From contig NC_019908.1 of the NCBI RefSeq assembly GCF_000325665.1, positions 2,480,001 to 2,544,000 of the forward strand: a stretch of 64,000 bases of DNA. The letters are read 5' to 3'. The position numbers and the translations under genes were made by a program. The stretch is from Brachyspira pilosicoli P43/6/78 (GTDB lineage: Bacteria > Spirochaetota > Brachyspiria > Brachyspirales > Brachyspiraceae). Shown piece after piece: positions 56,148 to 64,000 of the stretch; position 1 is the first letter of the stretch; every line of letters begins with the position of its first letter. The notes under the pieces were generated by a model. That model saw only the letters and a program-made list of their open reading frames with translations. It searched no databases and was not told the DNA's origin.

Positions 56148-56993
56148 ATGAATTGTATAAAGTTAAATAATAATGTTGAAATGCCTATTCTAGGGTTTGG
56201 AGTATACAGAGTAGAAGATTATGAGGAATGCAAAAAAGCAGTACTAAATGCAATTGAAGCAGGATACAGACATATAGACACTGCATCAATATATCTTAAT
56301 GAAAAAGCTGTAGGAGATGCTATAAAAGAAAGCGGAATCAACAGAAAAGAAATGTTTATCACTACCAAATTATGGATACAGGATGCAGATTATGATAAGG
56401 CAAAGAAAGCATTTGAAATGTCTATGGAAAAATTAGGATTAGATTATTTAGATTTATATTTACTACATATGCCTTTTGGTAATTATTATGCAGCTTGGAA
56501 GGCAATGGAAGAATTGTATGAAGCTGGATATATAAGAGCTATAGGCTGCTGCAACTTCTATAAAGATAGATTAATTGATTTTGCATCACATACTAAAATA
56601 ACACCTGCAATTAATCAAATAGAAACTCATGCATTTTTTCAAAGATGGGAAGAGCAAAACTTAATGAAAGAATATAATATTACATTAGAATCTTGGGGAC
56701 CTTTGGCAGAAGGAAAAAATAATATTTTCAATAATGAAATATTAAAAACTATAGGCAAAAAATATAATAAGACTATAGCTCAAGTTATTTTAAGGTGGCT
56801 TACTCAAAGAAATATACCAATTATTCCAAAGAGTGTAAACAAAGATAGAATAATAGAAAACTCAAAAATATTCGATTTCACATTAGATGATAATGATATG
56901 AATATTATAAAAACTTTGGATAATAATAAAAACATCATATTTCTTAATGATGATGCTGACTTTATAAAGCAATTATTAAAATTGAAATATTAA
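56148..56993 (+). CDS. Aldo/keto reductase (AKR5-like)
   Basis: A 281-residue NADPH-dependent carbonyl reductase with a complete tetrad: Asp44 and Tyr49 in IDTASIYLNEKAVG, Lys74 in ITTKLWI and His107 in LLHMPFG. IPIIPKSVNKDRIIEN forms part of the cofactor site. It is a close paralogue of the protein at 48119, with the same length and the shared [13 protein letters not shown]. It sits third in the operon that starts at 55098, 34 bp after the acetyltransferase gene. Confidence 0.93.
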   Translation: MNCIKLNNNVEMPILGFGVYRVEDYEECKKAVLNAIEAGYRHIDTASIYLNEKAVGDAIKESGINRKEMFITTKLWIQDADYDKAKKAFEMSMEKLGLDYLDLYLLHMPFGNYYAAWKAMEELYEAGYIRAIGCCNFYKDRLIDFASHTKITPAINQIETHAFFQRWEEQNLMKEYNITLESWGPLAEGKNNIFNNEILKTIGKKYNKTIAQVILRWLTQRNIPIIPKSVNKDRIIENSKIFDFTLDDNDMNIIKTLDNNKNIIFLNDDADFIKQLLKLKY

Positions 56994-57012
56994 AAAATTA
57001 AGGAGGTCATTA

Positions 57013-57849
57013 ATGAAAAAAACATTAAAAATTATTTTATCTTTATCTATTCTAGTAATAGTATTTTCATGCATAGCAAATTCACAAAACAAAGGAGAAA
57101 GTTTAACTATGACAGAAAAAGCAAAAACTAAATACAATGAATTACTCAAAAGAGATGCATCTATAACTAAAACTAATGATGCAGATTTAGAAAGTATATT
57201 TAATAATTTTGTTTATGGAGAAGTTTATAATCATGGAACATTAGATCCTAAATTAAGAGAGCTTGTAACATTAGTATCTTTAACAGCATCACAAGGTACT
57301 GATATGATAAAACCTCATGTAGAAACAGCTTTAAATATTGGAGTTAGTCCTATAGAGATAAAAGAAGCATTATATCAATGTTCTCCTTATGTAGGATTTC
57401 CGAGAGTGTTTGCTGCATTAGAAAAAGCAAATGAAGTATTTAAAGAAAAAAATATTTCACTTCCTATAGAATCTCAATCAACAGTTACAGAAAGTACAAG
57501 ATTTGATAAGGGGTTAGAAACACAGGTAAGCATATTCGGAGATGCGATACTTGCTGCACATTCAAATGCCGCACCTAATCAGAAGCATATACAGAATTTT
57601 TTATCGGCTAATTGTTTTGGAGATTTCTATACAAGAACAGGTTTAGACTTAAAAACAAGAGAGTTATTAACATTTATAATGATAATATCTTTAGGCGGAG
57701 CAGAACCTCAAGCTATAGCACATGCGAATGCGAATATTAAGATGGGCAACAGTAAAGATATGATGCTTGAAGCAGTAACTCAATGTTTGCCTTATATAGG
57801 ATATCCAAGAACATTGAACGCCATAACAATAATTAATAATATAGAATAA
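57013..57849 (+). CDS. Carboxymuconolactone-decarboxylase-type lipoprotein, two domains
   Basis: A 278-residue protein with lipobox SILVIVFSC (Cys at about residue 20). Two CMD-like domains follow: HGTLDPKLRELVTLVSLTASQGTDMIKPHVETALNIG near residues 75-110, and TGLDLKTRELLTFIMIISLGGAEPQAIAHANANIKMG near 215-250. The AhpD-type CxxC pair is absent from both, so thiol peroxidase-like activity is unlikely. Such proteins accompany cupins and flavodoxins in redox clusters. GGAGG precedes the ATG. It is the last gene of the operon that starts at 55098, and its envelope location matches the other exported proteins in this region. Confidence 0.88.
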   Translation: MKKTLKIILSLSILVIVFSCIANSQNKGESLTMTEKAKTKYNELLKRDASITKTNDADLESIFNNFVYGEVYNHGTLDPKLRELVTLVSLTASQGTDMIKPHVETALNIGVSPIEIKEALYQCSPYVGFPRVFAALEKANEVFKEKNISLPIESQSTVTESTRFDKGLETQVSIFGDAILAAHSNAAPNQKHIQNFLSANCFGDFYTRTGLDLKTRELLTFIMIISLGGAEPQAIAHANANIKMGNSKDMMLEAVTQCLPYIGYPRTLNAITIINNIE

Positions 57850-57907
57850 TTATAATATTGTATTTGCTTTATAATTGGTGATAATAAATCAGAGACATTT
57901 TAATATA

Positions 57908-58240
57908 TAAATGCAGTTCTTTTGCTTCTTTTATACCAATAAAAGAAGTGGGGGTGCGGGGGCTAGTCCCCGCAAATAACAAAAAGTTGTTGTTCTTTTT
58001 CCCGCAGCAAAAAGAACCAAAAAGTGCGAGTGTTTTAGCTTTATATTTTGGAATGTATATGTATATACCTAAAAAGCTAGACTTTATAAATGCAGTCCTT
58101 TTGCTTCTTTGGGTCATACCCATACCTAAAGGTACTTCCTACGGTCGTCCTGAAGGACTCCCTTTGGTCGCAGGACTTCCTACGGTCGCAAAAGAACTGG
58201 GGTTTTACCCTACGGGCACGCTTCGCAGGGGGCAAAGCCC
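57908..58240 (+). repeat. Interspersed repeat, double copy (B-A-B)
   Basis: A compact B copy (AAATGCAGTTCTTTTGCTTC to GGGGGCTAGTCCCCGC) is followed by module A (TTCTTTTTCCCGCAGCAAAA) and the GTGTTTTAGCTTTATATTTT linker. A long B copy ending GGGGGCAAAGCCCCAG completes it. Open frames here are by-products of the repeat. Confidence 0.8.
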
Positions 58241-58277
58241 CAGATATCAAAAATAAAATATTACAAGGAGAACTTAA

Positions 58278-58820
58278 ATGAAAAAAATAATATTAATGTC
58301 TTTATTTCTTTTTAATACATTATTAATCGGAGGTTTAAACGCTCAAAGCTCAAAAACTTTAATAGTGTATTTTTCTTGGGGCGGAAATACCAGAACCGCT
58401 GCTAACATTATTAAAAACCTCACTCAAGCAGATATGTTTGAAATAAAAACAGTTGAACCATATCCAAGTTCTTATAATGACACTGTAAATCAGGCAAGAA
58501 AAGAACAAAATGATGATTTTTTACCAAAGTTGAGTGCTAATATAAATAATTTGTCAAGCTACGACACTATAATATTATGTTACCCTAATTGGTGGGGTAC
58601 TATTCCGCAGGCTGTAAAACAATTATTATTAACTCATGACTTCAGCGGTAAAAAAATTGCTCCTTTATGTACTCATGGTGGAAGCAGAATGGGAAGAAGC
58701 GTTACTGATATAAAAAAATTATGTGCTAATTCTACTATATTAGAAGGTTTGAGTATATCTGGAGGAAGCGTTAATAGCTCAGAAAACAGCATTAGAGAGT
58801 GGCTAAGAAACATTAATTAA
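58278..58820 (+). CDS. Exported flavodoxin
   Basis: A 180-residue protein with a signal peptide (IILMSLFLFNTLLIGGLNA, cleavage near residue 22). A complete flavodoxin domain follows: KTLIVYFSWGGNTRTAANII with the FMN phosphate loop, IILCYPNWWGTIPQAVKQLLL, and IAPLCTHGGSRMGRSVTDI. Flavodoxins normally work in the cytoplasm, so an exported form suggests electron transfer in the periplasm, perhaps from a membrane cytochrome. AAGGAG precedes the ATG. The SDR gene follows 35 bp downstream and the lipoprotein flavodoxin after that. Confidence 0.9.
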   Translation: MKKIILMSLFLFNTLLIGGLNAQSSKTLIVYFSWGGNTRTAANIIKNLTQADMFEIKTVEPYPSSYNDTVNQARKEQNDDFLPKLSANINNLSSYDTIILCYPNWWGTIPQAVKQLLLTHDFSGKKIAPLCTHGGSRMGRSVTDIKKLCANSTILEGLSISGGSVNSSENSIREWLRNIN

Positions 58821-58855
58821 AAGATTAGAAGAATTTAATTATAGGAGAATGTATA

Positions 58856-59683
58856 ATGAAAAAAGATGTTTTTGTTTTAACAGGGGCAGGCTCTATTGGA
58901 ATTGCTATAGCAAGAAGAGTAGGAATTGGTAAGCATATTGTACTTGCCGATTTCAATATAAAAAATGCTGAAAGGGAATCTAAAACATTATACAATGCAG
59001 GGTTTGAAACTTCTGTATTTGAAACGGATATTTCTTCAAGAGAATCAATTTTAAAACTAATAGATTTTTCAAAGGGTTTAGGAAAAATAAAATATTTTGT
59101 TAATGCTGCAGGCGTTTCACCATCTCAGGCATCTATTAAAGATATTTTAAAAGTTGATTTATATGGAACAGCGGTATTGCTTGAAGAGTTCGGCAAGGTG
59201 ATAGAAGAGGGCGGAAACGGAGTAATAATATCTTCACAGTCTGGTTATCGTTTGGGCTCTCTCACAGATGAAGAAAATAAAATAATTGCTACCACTCCAA
59301 CAGAAGAATTGTTATCTTTGCCAATACTTGAAAAAGCTTCAGACACATTAAAAGCCTATCAATTATCAAAAAGATGCAACTGTCTTAGAGTTATGTATGA
59401 ATCTGGAAATTGGGGCAAGAGAGGGGCAAGATTAAACTCAATAAGCCCTGGCATAATAATAACACCATTAGCGAACGATGAATTAAACGGCCCAAGGGGA
59501 GCAATGTATAAAAGAATGCTAGAGCTTTGTCCTTCAAAAAGGGCAGGCACTCCTGACGATGTTGCTAATGTTGCTGAGCTATTAATGACAGAGAGAGGCT
59601 CATTTATTTCTGGAAGCGATTTTCTTATGGACGGAGGCGTAACTGCATCTTGGTGGTATGGAGAATTATCAGAGGGTAAATAA
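58856..59683 (+). CDS. Short-chain dehydrogenase/reductase
   Basis: A 275-residue classical SDR. The cofactor loop VFVLTGAGSIGIAIARRVG is followed by NAAGVSPSQ near residue 83. The Ser block is VIISSQSGYRLGS, and the Tyr-Lys pair lies after an insertion in AYQLSKRCN. ISPGIIITPLANDEL and GSDFLMDGGVTASWW complete the fold. The substrate is unknown; enzymes of this layout, usually labelled 3-oxoacyl reductase-like, often flank flavodoxin and CMD genes. AGGAG precedes the ATG. It is placed between two exported flavodoxin genes. Confidence 0.88.
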   Translation: MKKDVFVLTGAGSIGIAIARRVGIGKHIVLADFNIKNAERESKTLYNAGFETSVFETDISSRESILKLIDFSKGLGKIKYFVNAAGVSPSQASIKDILKVDLYGTAVLLEEFGKVIEEGGNGVIISSQSGYRLGSLTDEENKIIATTPTEELLSLPILEKASDTLKAYQLSKRCNCLRVMYESGNWGKRGARLNSISPGIIITPLANDELNGPRGAMYKRMLELCPSKRAGTPDDVANVAELLMTERGSFISGSDFLMDGGVTASWWYGELSEGK

Positions 59684-59724
59684 AGTTTTTTAATGTAAAC
59701 TAAAAGTTATTAAGGAGTGTGTTG

Positions 59725-60423
59725 ATGAATGTGTTTATAAAAAAAATAATATTTGTGCTTTTATCAATAATTATGTTATCTTGCACTAATAATGATACTC
59801 AAAAAAAAGATTATATAGTTGATAGTTTAGAAACTTCACAAAACATTAATGCTTTAAATATTAGTAACACTCAAAACAAAATATTAATAGCATATTTCAC
59901 TTGGTCAGACAATACAGTAGTAGAAAATCCTAATTCTATTGACGTAGATGCTGAAACTTCTGCAAGCGTGTTATCTCCTGGTAATGCTGAGTTAATTGCT
60001 AATTGGATAGCTGAAGAGACAGGAGGAGATTTATTTAGCATAAAGACACAAAACAAATATTCAAGCGATTATGATGAATGTTTGAACCAGGCAAGAAAAG
60101 AAAGGGACAATAATGAAAGACCAGCATTAGTAGGGAGAGTGAACAACATTGATGATTATGATGTTATATTTTTAGGCTTTCCAAACTGGTGGTATACATG
60201 CCCAATGGCAGTTTTTACATTTGTTGAAAGCTATGATTTAGAGGGCAAAACAATAATACCATTTTGTACACATGGCACAGGAGGACTTTCAAGAACGATA
60301 AGAGATTTAAAAAACTTACTTCCAGCAAACTGCGAAGTGTTAGAGCCTATAGGGGTGTATAGACCAGAAGTAAAAAATTCAAAGAGCAAAGTTTTGGATT
60401 GGCTAAGGAAGCTTGGCTATTAA
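59725..60423 (+). CDS. Flavodoxin lipoprotein
   Basis: A 232-residue protein with lipobox LLSIIMLSC (Cys at about residue 19). A linker of about 30 residues leads to a flavodoxin domain: KILIAYFTWSDNTVVENPNS with an insertion before PGNAELIANWIAEETGGDLF, then VIFLGFPNWWYTCPMAVFTFVE and IIPFCTHGTGGLSRTIRDL. I start at ATG 59725, since AAGGAG at 59712 fits it and the upstream GTG/TTG codons are less likely. Lipid anchoring would hold it at an envelope membrane. It is the last of three genes beginning at 58278. Confidence 0.9.
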   Translation: MNVFIKKIIFVLLSIIMLSCTNNDTQKKDYIVDSLETSQNINALNISNTQNKILIAYFTWSDNTVVENPNSIDVDAETSASVLSPGNAELIANWIAEETGGDLFSIKTQNKYSSDYDECLNQARKERDNNERPALVGRVNNIDDYDVIFLGFPNWWYTCPMAVFTFVESYDLEGKTIIPFCTHGTGGLSRTIRDLKNLLPANCEVLEPIGVYRPEVKNSKSKVLDWLRKLGY

Positions 60424-60483
60424 AGTTGATAGATGTTTTTATATTATAAAATATAATAGATGTAAAATAATACTTAGACTTAA

Positions 60484-60975
60484 AAATGCAGCCTTTTTGG
60501 TTCTTTGTGGCGATACCACAGGCACTTCCTTAGGTCGCCCTGAATGACTCCCTTCGGTCGCAAAAGAACTGGGGTGCTACCCTACGGGCACGCTTCGCAG
60601 GGGGCAAAGCCCTGCAAATAATTAAAATAAATAAAGTTGAAATTTTTTAGTATATTATAAAATAACTATCTCTTTTATATGAGTTTTTTATTCAACTTTT
60701 TCCCGCAGCAAAAAGTTTTTGCCCTCCGGGCACGCTTCGCGAAAGTGCAAGTGTTTTGGCTTTATATTTTGGAATATGTAAAAATAGTGTCTATATTTTG
60801 TATATACATAAAAAGCTATACTTTATTAAATGCAGCCTTTTTGCTTCTTTGTGGCAATACCATACCTAAAGGTACTTCCTTAGGTCGCCCTGAATGACTC
60901 TCTACGGTCGCAAAAGAACTGTGGGTGCGTACCCTTAATGGCACGCTTCGCAGGGGGACTAGTCCCCAAAAAGCA
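60484..60975 (+). repeat. Interspersed repeat, double copy (B-A-B)
   Basis: A long B copy (AAATGCAGCCTTTTTGGTTC to GGGGGCAAAGCCCTGCAAAT) is followed by module A (TTCAACTTTTTCCCGCAGCA) and the GCAAGTGTTTTGGCTTTATA linker. A second B copy ends GGGGGACTAGTCCCC. It takes up most of the 623-bp gap before the DUF4405 gene; I see nothing else in that gap. Confidence 0.8.
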
Positions 60976-61046
60976 ATGAATTATGTAATGTTAAAATATT
61001 ATTAACAAAACTATAAAACAGCAAACTCGTTTAAGGAGAAGCTTCG

Positions 61047-61676
61047 ATGAAAAGAATAATTAAAATTACAGTAGACATAATAATGACGCTGCTATTTTTT
61101 GTTTTAATGGCATATCACTTTACAGGTGATGCTATACATGAATATTTAGGTTTCTCACTTTTTATATTTTTTATACTTCATCATATACTCAATTTTAATT
61201 GGTATAAAAATATTTATAAAGGCAAATATAATTTTAACAGAATATTAAACACATTTATTAACACTATGCTTTTTTTGTGTATGTTAGGACTCATGATTAG
61301 CGGAATACTGTTTTCTCAAAGAGTGTTAGGTTTTCTTAATATTCACAACAGTGGAATGTTTACAAGACGCCTTCATATGATTTCAAACTCTTGGGCTTTT
61401 GTATTTATGTCGGCACATTTGGGAATGCATTGGGGTATGTTTATAAATAGAAAGTTTATTAAAAAACAAATTTCTATAATAATAGCTTTGTTTGTTTCTA
61501 TATATGGGGTTGTTTCATTTATTAAAAGAGGATTATATAATAAAATGTTTCTGCTTGTGGAGTTTGCTTTTTTTGATTATGAAGAGCCTGTAATATTTTT
61601 CTTTATGGATTATCTGTCTATAATGGGGCTATTTATATTTATAACATATTGCTTAAAAAAAATATCAAAAGGATAA
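61047..61676 (+). CDS. DUF4405-type membrane protein, possible b-type cytochrome
   Basis: A 209-residue membrane protein with about five hydrophobic helices. Histidines in or beside helices could ligate heme: YHFTGDAIHEYLG, FILHHILNFNW, RRLHMISN and SAHLGMHWGMF. DUF4405 proteins resemble the membrane subunit of formate dehydrogenase or nickel hydrogenase cytochrome b. Given the exported flavodoxins just upstream, it may pass electrons across the membrane to them, which is inference. AAGGAG precedes the ATG. It converges on the PfkB-type gene with a 6-bp gap. Confidence 0.82.
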   Translation: MKRIIKITVDIIMTLLFFVLMAYHFTGDAIHEYLGFSLFIFFILHHILNFNWYKNIYKGKYNFNRILNTFINTMLFLCMLGLMISGILFSQRVLGFLNIHNSGMFTRRLHMISNSWAFVFMSAHLGMHWGMFINRKFIKKQISIIIALFVSIYGVVSFIKRGLYNKMFLLVEFAFFDYEEPVIFFFMDYLSIMGLFIFITYCLKKISKG

Positions 61677-61682
61677 TTGGTT

Positions 61683-62612
61683 TTAATTAAATATTAGTTT
61701 TAGTCTTTGCTGAACATTTTCTAAACTTATATTGTTATTAATAGTCTCTTCGCTTTCTAATGCGAGCATAGACATAATTGCAGCAAACTTTACTTTGTAG
61801 TCCAAATCAAAATTGTTGTATATAGAATAGATTATACCAGCCATAAATGCATCTCCTGCCCCTGAAGCATTTAGTATATTTACTTTGGGTGCATTTAAAT
61901 GTGCGGGCTTTGTTTTAGTAGAGGCGTAGCATATTCCTTTTTCTGCAAACGTAATATATATTTCTGATACTCCTATATCTATAAATCTACTTACCGCCTC
62001 CAAGCCTTCTTCTATAGTGCTAATGTCTTTGTCTAAAAGAAATGAAGCTTCGTTTGAATTAAGCTTTAGAGCATATATATGTTTTTCTAATCCTTTTATA
62101 TTTTCTGCTTTTTTTACAGATACAGCATCGCATAATAATTTTTTGTCTGGAAAGTTTTTTATTAAATATTCAAAAATCTCTCTTTTTATTACGGCATCTA
62201 TTGTGATGAGTTTTGCATTTTTTATTATATCTTTTATACTATCTAAATATTCTATTGTAATGTTTTTGTCTAAATCGTCCATATCAGAAACGGCTAAATA
62301 CATATCTTTATCACTATTCATTATAGCCATATATGTTGTTGAAGAGCCTTTTTTTATGATGTATGAAGTATCTATATTAAGCGATTTTATATTATTTAAA
62401 AGAATATCACCGAATATATCATTTCCTATTGATGTTATAAACTTGATATTGTAAAGACCTAAGTTTGATAGATTATGAACAATGTTTCTTTCTACTCCTC
62501 CTGCACATATATTTATTTTTGCAGGGTTTGATTCTCTTAATAAAATATTTTCTTTGGAGAAGCCTTGTATATCTATATTAGAACCGCCTATAGAAACTAT
62601 ATATTCATTCAT
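61683..62612 (-). CDS. PfkB-family sugar/nucleoside kinase (pseudouridine-kinase-like)
   Basis: A 309-residue kinase. The N-terminal IVSIGGSNIDIQGFSKENILLRESNPAKI and the glycine-rich GGVERNIVHNLSNLGL fit the PfkB fold. The C-terminal signature VNILNASGAGDAFMAGIIYS contains the catalytic Asp. The NPAKI...GGVERN pattern resembles pseudouridine kinases more than ribokinase, but the substrate is not proven. It appears monocistronic and convergent with the DUF4405 gene. Confidence 0.88.
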   Translation of the reverse strand: MNEYIVSIGGSNIDIQGFSKENILLRESNPAKINICAGGVERNIVHNLSNLGLYNIKFITSIGNDIFGDILLNNIKSLNIDTSYIIKKGSSTTYMAIMNSDKDMYLAVSDMDDLDKNITIEYLDSIKDIIKNAKLITIDAVIKREIFEYLIKNFPDKKLLCDAVSVKKAENIKGLEKHIYALKLNSNEASFLLDKDISTIEEGLEAVSRFIDIGVSEIYITFAEKGICYASTKTKPAHLNAPKVNILNASGAGDAFMAGIIYSIYNNFDLDYKVKFAAIMSMLALESEETINNNISLENVQQRLKLIFN

Positions 62613-62725
62613 AAACTGTTTTTTCCTTTTTTAATTTTTTTATGTTATATTAAAAGACATTATTTGACAATATGTTTTATGTATTTTTTGTTTTATATTT
62701 ATAATATTTATATGGATTTTGGTTT

Positions 62726-63271
62726 ATGAGCTTAATAAATAAATTGGATAGTTCTGCAATAGAGTTTGCACACAGTTTACATAATAATTTTAATTTTTTG
62801 GATTATTTTTTCTCAGTAATTACAAATATGGGAGATGCTATATTTTTAATTGCTGTAATAATAGGTTTTTTGATATTTAAAAAAACAAGGATTTGCGGTA
62901 TCAATATGGCTGTTAGCTGTTTTATAGCATTTATTATTACTGCTGTTATATTAAAACCTTTGATAGCAAGAGAGCGTCCTATTACAGACTATTATGATTA
63001 TTGGGTTGCTGTAGGAAGTCATATTGAAACATCATTTTCCTGCCCGTCTTCGCATGCTACAGTTTCTTTTGCTGTTTATTTGCCTATATTTCTTTACTTT
63101 AATAAAAGATATAGCTTTTTGGCAGTAATTCTTGCTTCGATTATAAGTTTTTCAAGGGTTTATTTGATGGTTCATTATGCAAGCGATGTTATTTTTGGAG
63201 CATTTGTGGGTATTATTGTTTCATTTGTTGTATATACTGTTATGAATAAAAAAATATTTATTACATCATAA
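62726..63271 (+). CDS. PAP2-family membrane phosphatase
   Basis: A 181-residue membrane protein with five or six helices. The three phosphatase motifs are KPLIARERP, CPSSHATVSF (PSSH in place of the common PSGH) and SRVYLMVHYASDVIFG, giving the Arg, His and Asp active-site set on the outer face. Such enzymes remove phosphate from undecaprenyl pyrophosphate, phosphatidate or lipid A. The exact lipid cannot be told. It has no operon partner in view. Confidence 0.92.
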   Translation: MSLINKLDSSAIEFAHSLHNNFNFLDYFFSVITNMGDAIFLIAVIIGFLIFKKTRICGINMAVSCFIAFIITAVILKPLIARERPITDYYDYWVAVGSHIETSFSCPSSHATVSFAVYLPIFLYFNKRYSFLAVILASIISFSRVYLMVHYASDVIFGAFVGIIVSFVVYTVMNKKIFITS

Positions 63272-63443
63272 ATTCATATATTTTCCATTTTTAAGTACTT
63301 TTTTTGTGTTTTTTTAAATATTAATTCAATAATATAATAATTTATACTTGCTTTTATATTTTTAAAAAGTAAAATATTTGTAAAGAATATTTATTAGTAT
63401 TATTTATTAATATCATTTATTATTAAGAAGAGGTTTATATATC

Positions 63444-64000
63444 ATGAAAAAAATAAGTCTTCGATTAAAAATAAGTTTTTCTATTTTAATACCATTGGTA
63501 ATAATGCTTGTATTTGCCAATGTAGTAAATATTGTTTATGTGAGAACTGCTAGTAAAGGGTTCGTATATCAGATATTAAATCAAAGTGCTGCTATGGAAG
63601 TTGAAAGTTTAAAATCTATTATTAATGATGAGGCTGATATAACAGTAGGATTTGCTAATACTGTAGCAGGTTTTTATAAAGACGGTGTATCAAACAGAAA
63701 TTTTTATGAAGCAGCAGCTTACAATTTTTTTGGTACTCTTCCAAAAGAAGTAAATAAATTATTAATAGCTTTTGAGCCTAATGTATTTAATGATGATAAT
63801 AATTATTTAACATCAGAAAAATATATGCAAGCTAATGGACGTTTTAATTATTATGTAACAAGAGATGGAGATAACTTAATAGACGGATATTCAGATAATA
63901 CTATTTTTCAAAGCGATTATTATACATCTGCTGTAGCCAGCAAAGAGAATTATATAACAGATATTTATACTTCCTCTTCAAATAATAATAAAGCTATGAA
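63444..64000 (+). CDS. Methyl-accepting chemotaxis protein, N-terminal part
   Basis: The gene runs off the right edge; about 185 codons are visible. A cytoplasmic start (KKISLRLKISF) leads into a membrane helix at about residues 12-32 (SILIPLVIMLVFANVVNIVYV). A periplasmic sensory region resembling a dCache domain follows, with FYEAAAYNFFGTLPKEVNKLLIAFEPNVF and GRFNYYVTRDGDNLI. HAMP and signalling domains would lie beyond the window. AAGAGG precedes the ATG. The ligand is unknown. Confidence 0.88.
   Translation, partial: MKKISLRLKISFSILIPLVIMLVFANVVNIVYVRTASKGFVYQILNQSAAMEVESLKSIINDEADITVGFANTVAGFYKDGVSNRNFYEAAAYNFFGTLPKEVNKLLIAFEPNVFNDDNNYLTSEKYMQANGRFNYYVTRDGDNLIDGYSDNTIFQSDYYTSAVASKENYITDIYTSSSNNNKAM

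Noticed and set aside
57948-58281. Reading frames of 63 to 102 residues between the CMD and flavodoxin genes
   Set aside because: They translate the B-A-B repeat and include the same motifs as unrelated repeat copies; there is no ribosome-binding site of note.
60679-60897. 72-residue reading frame before the DUF4405 gene
   Set aside because: It consists of repeat modules only.

Overview
This window is a very AT-rich chromosomal segment that most likely comes from a spirochaete of the genus Brachyspira. The grounds are base composition and codon use, a FlaA-like flagellar sheath protein tail at the left edge, a chemotaxis receptor at the right edge, LpxC, a B12-riboswitch-controlled outer-membrane receptor, and anaerobe-type redox genes (flavodoxins, a DUF4405 membrane protein, aldo/keto reductases). 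The genus is inferred from the overall picture. There are no rRNA genes, and I recognised no tRNA genes, CRISPR array or complete insertion sequence.

Layout. 1-3.7 kb: end of the FlaA-like gene, an isochorismatase-type hydrolase, tpiA, a DUF3298-type secreted protein and nth. 3.9-6.8 kb: a minus-strand cobalamin riboswitch driving an Asn-rich lipoprotein and a TonB-dependent receptor. 6.8-14 kb: an unknown protein, a NUDIX hydrolase, a DUF1848 protein, a large DUF4132 protein split by a frameshift, and a C45-type Ntn hydrolase. 14-15.7 kb: a non-coding array of six 233-234 bp tandem units. 15.7-23.1 kb: an STAS protein and a 2330-residue lipoprotein with propeller-like and TPR-like regions. 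23.3-26.8 kb: a TrpR/YerC-type regulator, then the minus-strand operon REC-LpxC fusion / sigma-70 factor / hemW. 27-35.5 kb: a MarR regulator facing an operon for short-chain or 3-hydroxy acid uptake and activation (AMP-forming ligase, CoA-transferase, SDR, thiolase, 3-hydroxybutyryl-CoA dehydrogenase, DUF3311 protein, sodium:solute symporter), with a 44-bp perfect palindrome over its promoter. 35.5-46.4 kb: glycerate kinase, a DegT-type aminotransferase, a GH3-like pair including NagZ, a transposase-like HTH fragment, a cyclodeaminase-like protein, a replication-type HTH protein, a PepSY-like protein and folC.

47-61.7 kb is an accessory redox region: an AdhR-like MerR regulator, four aldo/keto reductases, three flavodoxins (two with export signals), an FMN reductase, a cupin, a LysR regulator, two exported cyclophilin-like proteins, an acetyltransferase, a carboxymuconolactone-decarboxylase-type lipoprotein, an SDR and a DUF4405 membrane protein. 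Two identical 31-bp MerR-type promoters with 19-bp spacers, 7.7 kb apart and on opposite strands, tie merR and the FMN reductase into one likely regulon. 61.7-64 kb: a PfkB-type kinase, a PAP2 phosphatase and the start of a methyl-accepting chemotaxis protein.

Two patterns cut across genes. First, an interspersed composite palindromic repeat is scattered in both orientations and lies almost entirely right of 38 kb. Second, five genes (DUF4132, marR, hbd, nagZ and one aldo/keto reductase) are each put out of frame by exactly one extra A in a run of six to eight A on the coding strand. That points either to a systematic homopolymer error in the sequence or to real poly(A) length variation.
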